Shown here: one piece after another, positions 24,401 to 36,577 of the stretch
Layout of the letters: the number at the start of each line of letters is the position of its first letter
Numbering within the stretch: position 1 is the stretch's first letter
NCBI RefSeq assembly: GCF_963676685.1
Contig: NC_092344.1
Location: 90,488,749 to 90,552,748 of the forward strand
Source of the DNA: Mytilus edulis
Taxonomy: Eukaryota > Mollusca > Bivalvia > Mytilida > Mytilidae
Direction of reading: 5' to 3'
DNA: 64,000 nt
Notes under the pieces: model-generated
Databases searched by the model: none
What the model was told of the DNA's origin: nothing
Seen by the model: the letters and a program-made list of their open reading frames with translations, nothing else
Made by a program: the position numbers and the translations under genes

Positions 24401-24777
24401 TGTTCACACATTGGTGTCAACATAATGAAATTATATATGACTGCCATATAAGTGAAAGGTTTAGCAAGCCATAAAACCAGATTTTATACATCATTTTCTA
24501 CATCAGGAAATGCCTGTAATAAGTCAAGGATATGACAGTTGATTTCCATTAGTTTGATGTGCATGAGATTTTGATTTTGACATTTGATAAACCATTTTAG
24601 TTTTGAATTTTCTTTGGGGCTCAGTTATTTTTGCTACTTTTCACCGATGCTCAAAAATAAGAAGCCCATTAAGACGAAACTAGTCAAGGCAAACAAAAAA
24701 ATCCTTGGCGTTCGGTATTTTTGTTATTTTACTTTTAAGTAAAACTAACAATATACAAGAACAACTATTCAGTTATC

Positions 24778-24783
24778 TTTAAT
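24778..24783 (-). terminator. Variant poly(A) signal ATTAAA of the second FAS1 gene
   Basis: ATTAAA on the minus strand, 34-39 nt after the TAG stop at 24817. Confidence 0.45.
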
Positions 24784-24816
24784 TCAGAAATCCATCATTT
24801 TAGTAATACAATCACT

Positions 24817-27800
24817 CTATGTGTCTACCAAAACTGTGTCTATGATTTGAACAACACCATTCAAAGTTGATATATCTGCGTTGATTATCTTAGCTGAACC
24901 AACATACACCTCTCTCTCTGAAAAAAAATCATTCACAATCAACAGTTTTATAAAAAGCATCATGGTTTTGGTGGGAAGTATTAAGCATAGTTTTATGAAT
25001 TGGTGTAATGCTAACGAGCAATATATTCTTTTAAAAAAAATAGCAAATAGTTATTAAATTAATTAAATGTGTAGTCCATGTCAAAAAGAGACAACCAAAC
25101 AAATCATTAAAAGTAGAAAAGACTTCTAGCGATATTAAAAGTAAGAAGATACATTTCAACTCCTTTTCTTTCAACTTTTTTGATAACTCAGACACAATAC
25201 ATACGTGTAACAAGAGGAATACAATATTTACATACATACAAACAATACAAAACAATAGTGGGTATAACAAAGGAAAAAACATAAAAAAATACATTTTTTA
25301 AACAATCATTTTACAACATGTTCTTAAGTGTACTAATAAAAAGTGTTAGATTTACCAAAAAAGGACAAACCAACGATACTGTCAAACTTTTCTTAAAAAC
25401 TGAAATAAATTCATTGAAAAACAATATTGCAAGAACCTAGAATGAGCAACACAAAACACATGACAACATACACGTGATCATACTCAATAGTATCAGCACA
25501 GGTAATAAAATCAGAAGAAACATCATTTAAAGCAAGTCGGTGTATGTCTTTTTGTTGACAGATGTAAGAATTTTTCAAGAGTTTTAGTTCTATTAACGAT
25601 ATAACAATAAAGGGTAGAAATTGAAATACCATGTAGTATTACAGGTATCTTTTAACAAGAATTATGACACAATTAACAAACATTATTAGGGTATTAAAAA
25701 GTTGGTTATATCTGTTACCTTGAGAAGAAGAAAAAAGAGGCAGATCATACCAAAGGGACGGCAATCAAAAGTCGAAGAAAAACCGACAACAAAGTGAAAA
25801 AAAAACGACAAAAAGACAACAACAATCTCCAAAACATTGCATCGTACATTAACTAAAGATGAGCAACGCGAACAACAAACCAAATTGGGGTGAACAGATC
25901 CTGTTCTACATATGACACTTGACGTGTTCATGCCAAATACAACTTTTGTTTTAATGCAAACAAATACTTTGGAAAAATACACAAACAGACTCGACCCATA
26001 TCTCTGTTTTATTATTTAAGGTGGTACCTAACACTACAGGGAGATAACTCTGTAAAATCAGCTAAACGTTTTGATTACGTTGTGATATTAAGGGAATATT
26101 AGGCTTCTCAATGATCAAAATTAGTGTTTGTCAAACTTCTATATAACCAGTGTAATTTTTCTGATAAATTGGTTGGTTCAAATTTTTTGAATTTTTTATG
26201 AAACTTTATGAAAATTAAACGAGCCAAATAAATTTTAGTCAAGGTGTTGGGTACCACCTTAACATCCTCTAACATACAAAATATTCATTTACTAAAAAAA
26301 TTACAATATGAAAACAGTATGAAAATCGGTCTTACCTTTAACGTCTACTGGAAAGGACATGCCAGATTTAGATGTAAATTTCCGTGTGTGAGTAAGACCT
26401 TTAGTGAAAAACACTTCATCAGTCATATGGTTTGACAGAACTCCTATAGTATAAAATGTTTTTGGTATAGGAATGTTTAAAACATGGAATATTTTAAAAA
26501 TTAGAAATAAATAATAAGAAAAGCTATTATACATAACTCGAAGGACTCTTATCCATGATCATTCTTCTCTTTGGAACGTTGTGGATGATGTGGTACAAAA
26601 AGTAAAATAACAAAAAAACAGAACGCAAAGGAAAATTCAAATTGGAAAGTCCGTAATTAAATGGCAAAATCGAAAAATCAATACAGTTTCAAAACTTTTT
26701 TTTATTCTTATATTAATTCTTACGAGGTATCCTTATTCATCAATAAATAACACACAAAAACACACGCACACACACACATAAATACATGGAAAAGCTCCTG
26801 CGTTTATTAAGTATATTTTTCTCGTTATTAAGTACATATGTCTTGTATACATTGTCTTCCCTTTCCGCCTCTCAGTACCATATTAGGCTAGTTATGTCAT
26901 TTTAATTGCATGTAATTCATCGAAAAAAAAGAGATAAAAATGAAATCAAACTAGACATTGATACGTTCAAACTCTTTACAAAGGGCGATAATAACAGAGT
27001 TGACAACTACCGTCACCTTAATCATGGCTTTAAACAAATTTATTTCGCAGTTGAAGAATACCTGTAACATTTAACAAATTCATACCTTTAAGCAATTCTG
27101 GATTACTTGTAATATTTTGCAACACACCAGGAGCTAATTTGGAAAATGCTGCATTGTCTGGCACTAAAACTGTCATGTTCGGTCCTTTAAAAAAGAAAAT
27201 CCATTTATGTAACACATAATGAAGTGTCAATAAATAAGGTGTACTAATTTAGGTTATAGGATTTCTTGGTCCAAGTTGAATTGATTTTGTGATTTAATAT
27301 GTTCCGAAAAAAATATGCTCTGAACTATGTTTAGTATAGAAATAAGATGAGTAATGAGATGGGGATTGATTTCCAATGACACAACTATCCACCAGAGACC
27401 CAAGGACGTAGATGAAAGCTACCATAGGTCACAGTACTGTGAGTAACAGTGAACGAAGTTTGAAATCAAAAAATGTGATTGCTTGGAATTAAATATGTAA
27501 TAAAAGGCATAACATCATTTATAATAATAAAAAAAAAAACAATTTAAATATCTATGGGCATATTAATATATACAACAAGCATGCATACTGAATGTTCTGA
27601 TAGCTGATTGAAAAAGTATATATACCTTTAAAAGTGTCCAAATCTTGTGCTTTAGATGCAAGTAAGAGAAATGTGCTGACATTGCGGTCTTCTGAGATAT
27701 ATTTGTATGCTGTTCTAGTTGGAATCTGATATAATACCTGGTGTATAACACATATCCTTCCATTCTTTGTCCTGTCCTCAACGTTCATATACTCCCCACC

Positions 27801-29811
27801 TTCTACTGTTATTAAAGTCTTGTTATCCTGGAGTAGATATATAAGATAACACTTATAAACAAATGAGAAAAAATGGTGATTTGTTTGAGGGAATATTTTT
27901 TATGATGTATTTTTGTTTAAGAAGTTTATTTTTCAATTAATTAAATGTATAATTGTAATACAATCAGTTTCAACTTAAATTAAGTTCTGATTTTCCTGTT
28001 TTTCAATTTTTAGTAGATTGTACTTTATTGGGAAGTTTAATTCTAAAACATTTCTCAACTATTGGTAGATTGTACTTTTGAAGTTTCCTCAAGACACATG
28101 TTCTTTATTCATTTGTATTGTTCATTATGACTATCGCTTCTGTTTGACTGTCAGTCCTTAAAACCTAGTGCTTTAAATCATAATGTTGACGAGTGTTTGT
28201 TTGGTCAATCGGTGATTTTTGCAACATGTGTTACGGCGAGAACAATGGAATTTAAATAGATAGTATCACCACGATCTAGCCATTTAATATTGGTGTTAAG
28301 TTTGCGTTTAGAACCGCCAATCGACCAGTTCACTCAAAGCTAGGAAGCGGCCTATGGGAACTCGTATGTTTTATGTATGTAGATTACTAGTATATAGTTA
28401 CTGTTGTTCTTATTTGAAAGTTCGTTGTCTTACCTGTTCTGACGTGTATCTGTTGACTCGTAATTGTTCTCCTTGGAAAGTTGGCAATAAACTGTTGTCT
28501 TTCATATTGATACATTGAAGTTTTTGTGGCACTAAATGGTACATAATTACTTCTCTTAAAAATGTTTTATTTTTAGACATCATCTCAATGATTGCTGGTG
28601 GAATACTGTCCAATGCACCTCTTGAAGGCAGAAACAGAGTTTTGGTATCTACAAAAAGTACAATAATCAGTGAGTAAAATTCTCTCCGAAATAAAAAAAA
28701 AATCCTTTCTCTAATGGTGGCATTCGTGATGTCATACCGTGTAAGTCTTAAATAATAAAACCAGGAAAGGTTGTGTGTTATTTGATACAACATTCCTTAA
28801 AGTTAGCTCAAAATAAAAAATGTCTTCTTACAATCAAATTATCTTATATCGGCCACTTCACATGCTGTACCAGGCTATCAGACATGTGTTTCCGGTTGCT
28901 TTTAAAATAATTGCTTTGGCTATCGTATACTGTAGATTGCATTGGAATATAGTGGATTTTGCAATCGTGTCAAACAGATTTGGATATATGCTAACTTGTG
29001 CATCTATCTGTCGTACAGAAAGATGATAATACGATATGCCCTGTACTCAGTCTTAGTAATTTCCATAAAGCTACGTCAAGCATATTGCTTGTGCCATGTC
29101 CATAGCTTATTTTGCAAAGAATTTCATTAAGAAAAGAGAACTAAATGAAGCATTTTGGCTGTGATTTAGAAAAATAAGTAAATCAATATTAACCCCGAAA
29201 AATACAAGCTAAAAGGATTTTGCAAACACAGGATGCATAAGATTAGCTTGGCTAATGAGGTCATCCTCTTAAAACAAAGATTATGTATTTGACTTGTCAT
29301 CCTCTTAAAACAAAGATTATGTATTTGACTTAAAGTCTGAGGGAAAAATTTGAAGAGTATTTGAAACATGTTTTATTCCAGACACACATATATCGCAATC
29401 AATCGTCAATGTTGATTCATTCGTTATTGTTCTAATCATTCAATCAAGGTCGGAATTCTAATACGAAAAACAAAGTACATTGGAAAGCTACTTGAAATGG
29501 ATATCTATGTTGTGCTTTGTGTACTAGTCTATTGTTTATCTTTTTCTTTTTTAGCTTTGGCGTTGTCAGTTTATTTTCTGTTTATAAGATTGAATGTCCC
29601 TCTGGTATCGTTCGCACCCCTTTTCTAAAAGACAACATACATTATACTTACCATTTCCTTTTGTAAATTCATGTGTAACATGAGCTTTCTCGCATAATTC
29701 AACGAATTTCCATGATCCTAGAAAGTCTGCACAAGTCAACAAATCATAAAATTGACATGGATTACAATTAGCCGATATGACTACAGCGAAAATGACCAAC
29801 AAAATCTTCAT
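24817..29811 (-). CDS. Second secreted two-FAS1-domain protein (divergent paralogue)
   Basis: Six minus-strand exons: 29811-29652, 28648-28434, 27827-27626, 27184-27086, 26443-26336 and 24917-24817. They total 885 nt, 294 aa. Residues 1-16 are a signal peptide (MKILLVIFAVVISANC). Domain 1 is divergent: the H1 motif reads TLFLPSRGALDSIPP, the H2 motif NGRICVIHQVL, and there are extra cysteines (16, 19, 27 and 40, plus two later). Domain 2 is more typical, with MTVLVPDNAAFSKL and NGVVQIIDTVL. Exons 4-6 are 99, 108 and 101 nt, exactly as in the paralogue at 5414-9848, and all five intron phases agree. Extracellular adhesion or matrix role by family; function untested. The ATP-grasp and GPCR genes, both on the plus strand, lie between the two copies. 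Intron 5 holds the second TTAA MITE and a family B copy. Confidence 0.88.
25735..25945 (-). repeat. Interspersed repeat, family B (inverted)
   Basis: The plus strand reads 'agatcataccaaagggacgg', 'acaacaatctccaaaaca', 'gagcaacgcgaacaacaaac' and 'caaattggggtgaacag', the reverse of family B. Intronic in the second FAS1 gene. Confidence 0.6.
26016..26262. mobile_element. TTAA-flanked MITE, copy 2
   Basis: 247 bp between TTAA sites with the same ends as copy 1 (GGTGGTACCTAACAC and GTGTTGGGTACCACC). The internal sequence is alignable, with a deletion of about 37 bp relative to copy 1. It lies in the last intron of the second FAS1 gene. Confidence 0.8.
26755..26785. repeat. CA-rich microsatellite
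   Basis: An interrupted (CA)n run, 'acacgcacacacacacat'; intronic. Confidence 0.7.
27345..27450 (+). repeat. Interspersed repeat, family A fragment
   Basis: 'gatggggattgatttccaat', 'gacacaactatccaccagag' and 'ctaccataggtcacagtact' match the family A start. Intronic in the second FAS1 gene. Confidence 0.5.
29260..29332 (+). repeat. 36-bp tandem duplication
   Basis: Two adjacent identical copies of a unit beginning 'gtcatcctcttaaaacaaag', in intron 1 of the second FAS1 gene. Confidence 0.85.
29505..29630 (+). repeat. Interspersed repeat, family B fragment
   Basis: 'gctttgtgtactagtctatt', 'tttggcgttgtcagtttatt' and 'tctggtatcgttcgcacccc'. It ends about 25 bp from exon 1 of the second FAS1 gene, on the opposite strand. 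Confidence 0.6.
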
Positions 29812-30114
29812 TTTAAAATATTAGATTAAAATGAAAACACGGACATGACTAGGACTGTGTATATTATCACAAGTCATACACATTCAACCTAGAATCTAAG
29901 ATAATCACATGGATAAATATGATAACATACACCTAATAAGTACTAGTGTGCTTTATTACAAACATTTTCAAAAATTCCCAATTCTAATTTTAGAAGATCT
30001 CTGGTTTAGTCTCATTGAGATACTTAATCGACTTTTGTCTTAGAACCCCTATTACAGGACATACATATTGTATGCATTGTTAATAAGTTCTCGTCATGAA
30101 CATACCTGAAATAT

Positions 30115-30260
30115 TTACTACTGGAGATCCAGAAATTTTCATATGTGGGGGCCCACTGACTGCCTAAGAGGGGACACACTCCAGTCACGCTTCAATGGTT
30201 CCCTATATAAGTAACCAATTTTTTTCCCAAAAAGAAGAAACCGACAATCTAGACACCCTT
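30115..30260 (+). mobile_element. Short interspersed element, 'ggatccag' type
   Basis: Contains 'ctggagatccagaaa', 'gtgggggcccactgactgcc', 'cttcaatggttccctatata' and 'agtaaccaa'. The reverse order of the same words occurs at 44716-44850, so the two are copies of one short non-coding family in opposite orientation. Confidence 0.5.
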
Positions 30261-30620
30261 TGAATGGTCTTTTATGAAGGTTTTTTTAAACTTACAAATA
30301 AAAGGCAAAGTAACACATACTAGATCGACTATCATACCAACAAGTCTCAAAGACATTTCAATACGTTTAATTTGGTGATACATCAATGGGTTGGGCAATT
30401 AGTTTTATAGCCGCACACATTTTTTTCAAGTAATCGTTAAATCTCATTTTTCTTAACTATAAATCCTCCTTGCTTGATGGTCCGAACAAACGTTAATCCA
30501 GAAAAGTGCTACGAAATCAAAACGAAATCAAAGCGCTGTAAGCGCTGGAGGCAGTTAACCAAAAACCAAGGCAAACGTTATTATAAAAACTGTGGCAATG
30601 TTGCTTCAGTCCTTTTTTTA

Positions 30621-30985
30621 TATATGGTTTAGGGGTGGGGATGTCAACCGTTTTCAAATTCTCAAACAGGAGGGGTGGGGTGATCCCCAGGGACTCCCCC
30701 AATATTTCATTTGATTTGTTATATTGTCCCATACATGAATATATGTGGTTTAGGGGTGGGGATAACGACTGTTTCCAAGTTCTCAGACAGGAGGGGCAGG
30801 TGACCCCCAGGGACTCCCCCTATATTTCATTTGAATTGTTATATTGTCCAATACATGAATATATTTGGTTTAGGGGTGGGGATCTAGACCGTTTCAAGTT
30901 CTCAGACAGGAGGGGTGGGGTGACTCCAGGGACTTCCCCTATATTTCATTCGATTTATTATATTGTCCCATCCATGAATATACAT
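30621..30985 (+). repeat. Tandem repeat, about 120-bp unit, three copies
   Basis: 'taggggtggg' recurs at 30630, 30751 and 30871. Each unit continues with 'gacaggaggggtgggg', 'gactccccc' and 'tatattgtccca'. The 155-codon open frame over the array is produced by the repeat and is not a gene. Confidence 0.85.
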
Positions 30986-30989
30986 GGAA

Positions 30990-32350
30990 GGAAGCCATCC
31001 GCCTCTGAACCATCTTTGAGAACATGCAATGACAAGGTAGAGATTGAACATGGCCAAAATTTTCTAAATTCAACAGGCAATTACTCTAGAAAAACTCAAT
31101 AAACTGGAACATTCTCCCCACATGGAAACTGTATATAAGAATCTAACAAAAGACCTAGTTTTGTGTAGATACCTATAAAAAATGTTGCTATGAATATGTC
31201 AGTTTGAAAACCGATTTGTGGCTTAGAGCAATTGTGCATTACTCTAAACAAAAAAAACTATATTGACTGAAATATTAAAAACAATTTCTCATCCACATGT
31301 AAGAATCTAATAATGAACTAAAATATAACTTCCATGCAGATATGATAAATCGTGAATGAAGAAGGAGTTGATGTACAGGACCAAAATCTTCTTATCTCAA
31401 AGAGCATCTCTCCAAAGCCCAATGGAATTGAGTATCCTGTCAAAATACACATCAGTTTATTATAATCCAGTTCTTTTAAATATGATTAAACATGTAGGAG
31501 TTAGGATGACAAGGGCAGTGTTGGACTGTCCAAAATTTCTAAGTTGAAAGGGGAATAACTCCAACAAAAGTAACTGGGCAGGAACATCTATATATATATA
31601 CTATGATTTAACAATGCACCCAGTATAACTCAGAAGTATATAGAATGAATGCAACAATAAAGTCCGTCTGAAAAAACAAAAATTTTCTAACTTCAATGAC
31701 CAATACTCTATAAAAATTCAACATTCTCAATGAACTTGGAACATCCTACCAACATGCACATGGATCTAACAATGTACCAACCTCCATTAAGATGGGAGGG
31801 AGGAGTATTGTCCATGTTGTCAATGTAAGTATGACATGAAGGTGTTTGACAAGGCAAATCTTGCAAGCTTTATAAAGAAGAATGTGGCATTCTCCATACT
31901 TGAACATCTCAATATCTTGATCAAACCATATACAAAGTTTTGTGTGGATACAATAAAACATGTAAGAGTTTCAAACGTGCTAGTTTGATATTGAACAGGA
32001 CCAAGATTTCTAAGTTGAAAGAGCTATACTCTTTTTAATTAGATAGATGGGAACATCCTACCCACATTCACATCTAACAATGTGCTAAGTTTCATGAAAT
32101 AGGAAATTAGGCCCATTATAGTGAATGTAGGTCCTGAAAAGGATTAAAGCTACCAAACTGACAGGGGCATAATTCTGGATTAACTAAACTTAAAACAAAC
32201 TCCTTCACATGATCGTGTTACCATATCATGGTCAAACAATCTGCTAGGTATCAAGTGAATCAAACAAATGATAAGCAATTTGGATAGAGGGACAGACAGG
32301 CTTATTCTCAAACTTTATTTGCTGGGGAAATAAATGTTTGTAGAGCTAAA
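30990..32350 (+). repeat. Degenerate repeat region
   Basis: Loosely repeated phrases ('aattttctaa', 'ggaacat.ct.cccacat', 'atctaacaatgt') return every 130-190 bp, ending near 'gagggacagacaggcttatt' and 'ggggaaataa'. It looks like an old tandemly organised mobile element. No gene. Confidence 0.5.
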
Positions 32351-32784
32351 TATAAAACTTCAAACAACAAGAGTGCACACGCTGAAATGTCCTGCCTTCT
32401 ATACTAACTATTGATATTGTGTTGATTTAGTTCTAAATATAAAGATTTACTACAACTATCATATGAACTAAACATAATCCAAGAAAATAAGGTCAAAGGT
32501 TGGATCAACCAAACTGGAAATACATGTACACCTAACAATCATTCCATACACCAAATATGCTTTAAATTTATATGCGTTTAGTTGACATATTGCCTATCTT
32601 AGAAACAAACTTAACCAGGAAAACTTTACATAGATCAATGAACCATGAAAATGAGGTCAAGGTCAGATGAACCCTGCCAGATAGACATCCATACCTTACA
32701 ATCATTACATTTTTAAATATAAAAGTTAACCTTTTGCATATAGTATCTAAGAAACAAACTTAGTGGTTGTCGTTTGTTGATGTG

Positions 32785-33015
32785 TTGCATATTTTTTTTT
32801 TCTTCTTTTTTTTAACATGAATTACGCTTTGAGTTTTCTCGTTTAAATTGTTTTACATTTGTCATTTCGGGGCCTTTTATAGCTGACAATGTAGTATGGG
32901 TTTTGCTCATTGTTGAAGGCTGTACAGTGACCAATAGTTAATTTCTGAGTCATTTTGGTTTCTTGTGGAGAGTTTTCTTATTGGCAATTATACCACATCT
33001 TCTTTTTTGTATTAA
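32785..33015 (-). repeat. Interspersed repeat, family A (inverted)
   Basis: 'gtcatttcggggccttttat', 'agctgacaatgtagtatggg', 'tttcttgtggagagttttct' and 'ggcaattataccacatcttc' are the reverse complement of family A. Inserted in the tandem array. Confidence 0.7.
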
Positions 33016-33044
33016 TCAGGAAAACTTAAGATTGACCAATGAAC

Positions 33045-33110
33045 CACAGGCACTTGTCTAAGAAAAAAATTCTTATATAAAAAAAAAATCTGAGACAAGT
33101 GCCTGTGCAA
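33045..33110. mobile_element. Hairpin MITE, copy 2
   Basis: 'cacaggcacttgtctaagaa' and 'tctgagacaagtgcctgtg' as inverted ends around an A-rich loop; same family as 19563-19668, shorter. Confidence 0.7.
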
Positions 33111-33128
33111 TGAACCATGAAAATGTGG

Positions 33129-33340
33129 TACTGTGGATTCATTATTATTCGTTGGATACCAATTTTCGTGGATTTCGTGGGCACAGTCAAATCACGAAAT
33201 TAAATATTCAACGAATGATAATTTTTCTATAGGTTTGTATGCAGACATCAGTAAAACCACGAAATTAAATATCCACGAATATGCAAGTTTTTCTTAATCC
33301 ACGAAAATTGGTACCCACGAAAATAAATGAATCCATAGTA
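33129..33340. mobile_element. TA-flanked MITE (mariner-type target)
   Basis: Bounded by TA. The ends read CTGTGGATTCATTA and, inverted, AATGAATCCATAG. 'ttcgtgg' / 'ccacgaaa' motifs are repeated inside in both orientations. The target suggests a Tc1/mariner-related transposase. Non-coding. Confidence 0.75.
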
Positions 33341-34488
33341 ATGGTCTGATGATAATTGCCAGACAGACATAAACACCTTTCAATCATTCCATTCACCAAT
33401 TATAGTTGACCTATTGCTAAAAGTATTAGAAAAAAGACAAAAAAAACCAAAAACATTGACCAAATAAACCGTAAAAATGAGGTCAAGGGGTCAAGGTCAA
33501 ATTAAACATGCCAGATGGACATGTTCATCATAAAATATTTTCATACACCAAATACAGTTAATTTGTTTTATACAGTATAAGAAAAACAGACCAAAACACA
33601 AAAACTTAACATTAACCACTGAACCATGAAAATGAGGTCAAGGTCAGATGACACCTACCAGATGTACATGTACACCTAACAATCATTCCATACACCAAAC
33701 ATAGTAGACCTATTGCATACAGCATTAGAAGAATAGACCATAACACCAATAATTAACTTCAAAAACTTAACCATCAAAATGAGGTCAAGGTCAGATGACA
33801 CCTGTCAGTTGGACATGTACACTTTTAATACAATCATTCCATACACCAAAAATATTAACCTTGTTCAATGATCCATGAAATGAGGTCTAGGTCAAGTGAA
33901 AACTGTCTGAAGGGCATGAGGACCTTGCAAGGTACGCACATACAAAATACAGCTATCATTATACTCATAATAAGAGAGAAATTAAAAATACTAAAAAGCT
34001 TAACTTTTTTTTTCATGTAGTAACTGAACCATGAAAATGAGGTCAAGGACAACAGACAGATGGAAACTTCATAACATAAGGCATCTATATAAAAAGTATG
34101 AAGGATCTAGGTATTCTACCTTCTGAAATATTGCGCTTTCAAGCAGTAAGTTAACCCTACCACCGCCCCTGGATAACTATCCCTATGTCAAGCTTTCTGT
34201 GACAAAAGTCACCGGCTTGACAATGACACATGTCTATACCAAATGTAAAACTTAATATCACCTAGAGTATAAACCAATTGCGATCTGCCATCCATAATAT
34301 ATAACTTTAAAAAACAAAACTTGTCTTTGGCTGTCAAAATTGCACTATGATAGTAAAGTTGTATATCATGTATATTATAAATTAAATAAATACAATGTAA
34401 TATATAGTAGAAATTAAACATGGCATAAATGATCATAAATAAGACCATAATAAAACATTTGTTAACCAGGTGCTCCGCAGGGCGCAGC

Positions 34489-36571
34489 TTTATACGACCG
34501 CAGAGGTCGAACCCTGAACAGTTGGGGCAAGTATGGACAAAACATTCAAGCGTGATACAGCTCTGAATTTGGATTGTGATCAAATTTTTGACATTACATG
34601 GTGTTTTTTTTACACAAAACAAATGTCAAGATTTTACAAATCAATTAAAGATTTCTTCTTCAAACTTTTTAAATCTAAAATTAAATAGTTGACACAGCAT
34701 AGGTTTCTGACACAGAATGAATGTGGTCTAATGAACTTAAAAGTTTTTTTTTGCTTTTGAGCAATTCACTATGCTGTTGAATATTAATCCTCTCAAAAAA
34801 ATGTTTGAAGAAATTTTTTTTTTATTTATGAAATCTGAAATGAGAAAAATTTAAACCCCCCCCCCCTTTTTTTCACATCCCCGTTTCCCTTTTTCCAAAA
34901 CTGATATCAATTCAAATTTCTAATGGAGTTTGCAACAATAACTACTCTTTTAAATACATCATAAAATATTAAAATGTAAAATAAAGTGCTTGTTATCACT
35001 GAATGGTAAAGATTGGTTGGTAGTAAAAGTGAATATACATTGTTTATTGTATAAAACAATAAAAAAAACTTCATCAGCAACATTTTATATTGGCAAATTT
35101 CCAATGAAGTAATTTACATAAAGTTATTGGCAAATAAAAATAGAAAATGACATCATAGTCATGTTTGGCAAATGTCCAACATACATTATCTAAAAACATT
35201 TTAGATAAGATAAGGAAAAAAAGCTTCATCAGCAACATTTTATATTGGCAAATTTCCAATGAAGTTATTTACATAAAGTTATTGGCAAATAAAAATAGAA
35301 AATGACATCATAGTCATGTCTGGCAAATTTCCAACATATATTATCAACTACTATTCTATACAAAGAAAGATAACTCCAATTAAAAATTAATTGCTATTGC
35401 ACAATATTGTGCAATGAGTTATTTCTTGCTATTGTGCAATACTGTGCAATTGAAAATTTCTTGCTATTGCACAATACTTGATATGGAATCCTGATTTGGA
35501 CCAACTTGAAAACTGGGCCCATAATCAAAAATCAAAGTACATATTTAGATAAAGCATATCAAATAAGCCCAAAGAATTTTTGATGAAATCAAACAAAGTT
35601 TAATTTTGGACCCCCATTTGGACCAACTGGAAAACTAGGCCAATAATTAAAAATCTAAGTACATTTTTACATTCAGCATATCAAAGAACCCCAAGGATTC
35701 AATTTTTGTTAAAATCAAACTTAGTTTAATTTTGGACCCTTTGGACCTTAATGTAGACCAATTTGAAAACTGGACCAAAAATTAAGAATCTACATACACA
35801 GTTAGATTTGGCATATCAAAGAACCCCAATTATTCAATTTTTGATGAAATCACACAAAGTTCAATTTTGGACCCTTTGGGCCCCTTATTCCTAAACTGTT
35901 AGGACCAAAACTCCCAAAATCAAACCCAACCTTCCTTTTATGGTCATAAACCTTGTGTTTAAATTTCATAGATTTCTATTTACTTATACTAAAGTTATGG
36001 TGCAAAAACCAAAAATAATGCTTATTTGGGCCCCTTTTTGGCCCCTAATTCATAAACTGTTGTGACCTCAACTCCAAAAATCAATCAAACCTTCCTTTTG
36101 TGGTCATAAACCTTGTGTTAAAATTTCATTGATTTCTATTTACTTATAATAAAGTTATTGTGCGAAAACCAAGAATAATGCTTATTTGGGCCCTTTTTTG
36201 GCCCTTAATTCCTAAACTGTTGGAATCAAAACTCCCAAAATCAATCCCAACCTTCCTTTTGTGGTCATAAACCTTGTGTCAAAATTTCATAGATTTCTAT
36301 TCACTTAAACTAAAGTTATAGTGCGAAAACCAAGAAAATGCTTATTTGGGCCCTTTTTGGCCCCTAATTCCTAAAATGTTGGGACCAAAACTCCCAAAAT
36401 CAATCCCAACCTTCCTTTTGTGGTCCCAAACCTTGTGTTAAAATTTCATTGATTTCTATTCACTTTTACTAAAGTTAGAGTGCGAAAACTAAAAGTATTC
36501 GGACGACGACGACGACGACAACGTGATAGCAATATACGACCAAAAAATTAAAATTTTTGCGGTCGTATAAA
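34489..36571. mobile_element. 2.1-kb element with 14-bp inverted ends and internal tandem arrays
   Basis: The perfect terminal inverted repeats are TTTATACGACCGCA (34489-34502) and TGCGGTCGTATAAA (36558-36571). The interior is non-coding. It holds a direct duplication of about 130 bp offset 152 bp (35070 and 35222), then three units of about 126-134 bp around 'aattttggaccc' (35600-35880). Next is a 160-bp tandem array ('cttatttgggcc' at 36021, 36181 and 36341), followed by a (GAC)n tract at 36502-36520. The right end lies 6 bp beyond the Apollo stop codon, so the element supplies that gene's 3' flank. Confidence 0.75.
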
Positions 36572-36577
36572 AATAAT

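Larger units (their letters stand above)
32360..34080 (+). repeat. Tandem array of about 150-bp 'gaggtcaaggtcagatga' units with nested insertions
   Basis: Starts 'caagagtgcacacgctgaaa', as at 15536. Units with 'aaccatgaaaatgaggtcaa' occur near 32641, 33465, 33621, 33775, 33870 and 34027, with 'caatcattccatacaccaaa' in between. Inserted are a family A inverted copy (32790-33015), a hairpin MITE (33045-33110) and a TA-flanked MITE (33129-33340). Confidence 0.75.

Noticed and set aside
30635-31102. 155-codon plus-strand open frame
   Set aside because: It runs over three 120-bp tandem units and repeats its own peptide; no family resemblance.
34209-34622. 137-codon minus-strand frame
   Set aside because: Crosses the border of the 34489-36571 element and shows no domain; AT-rich chance frame.
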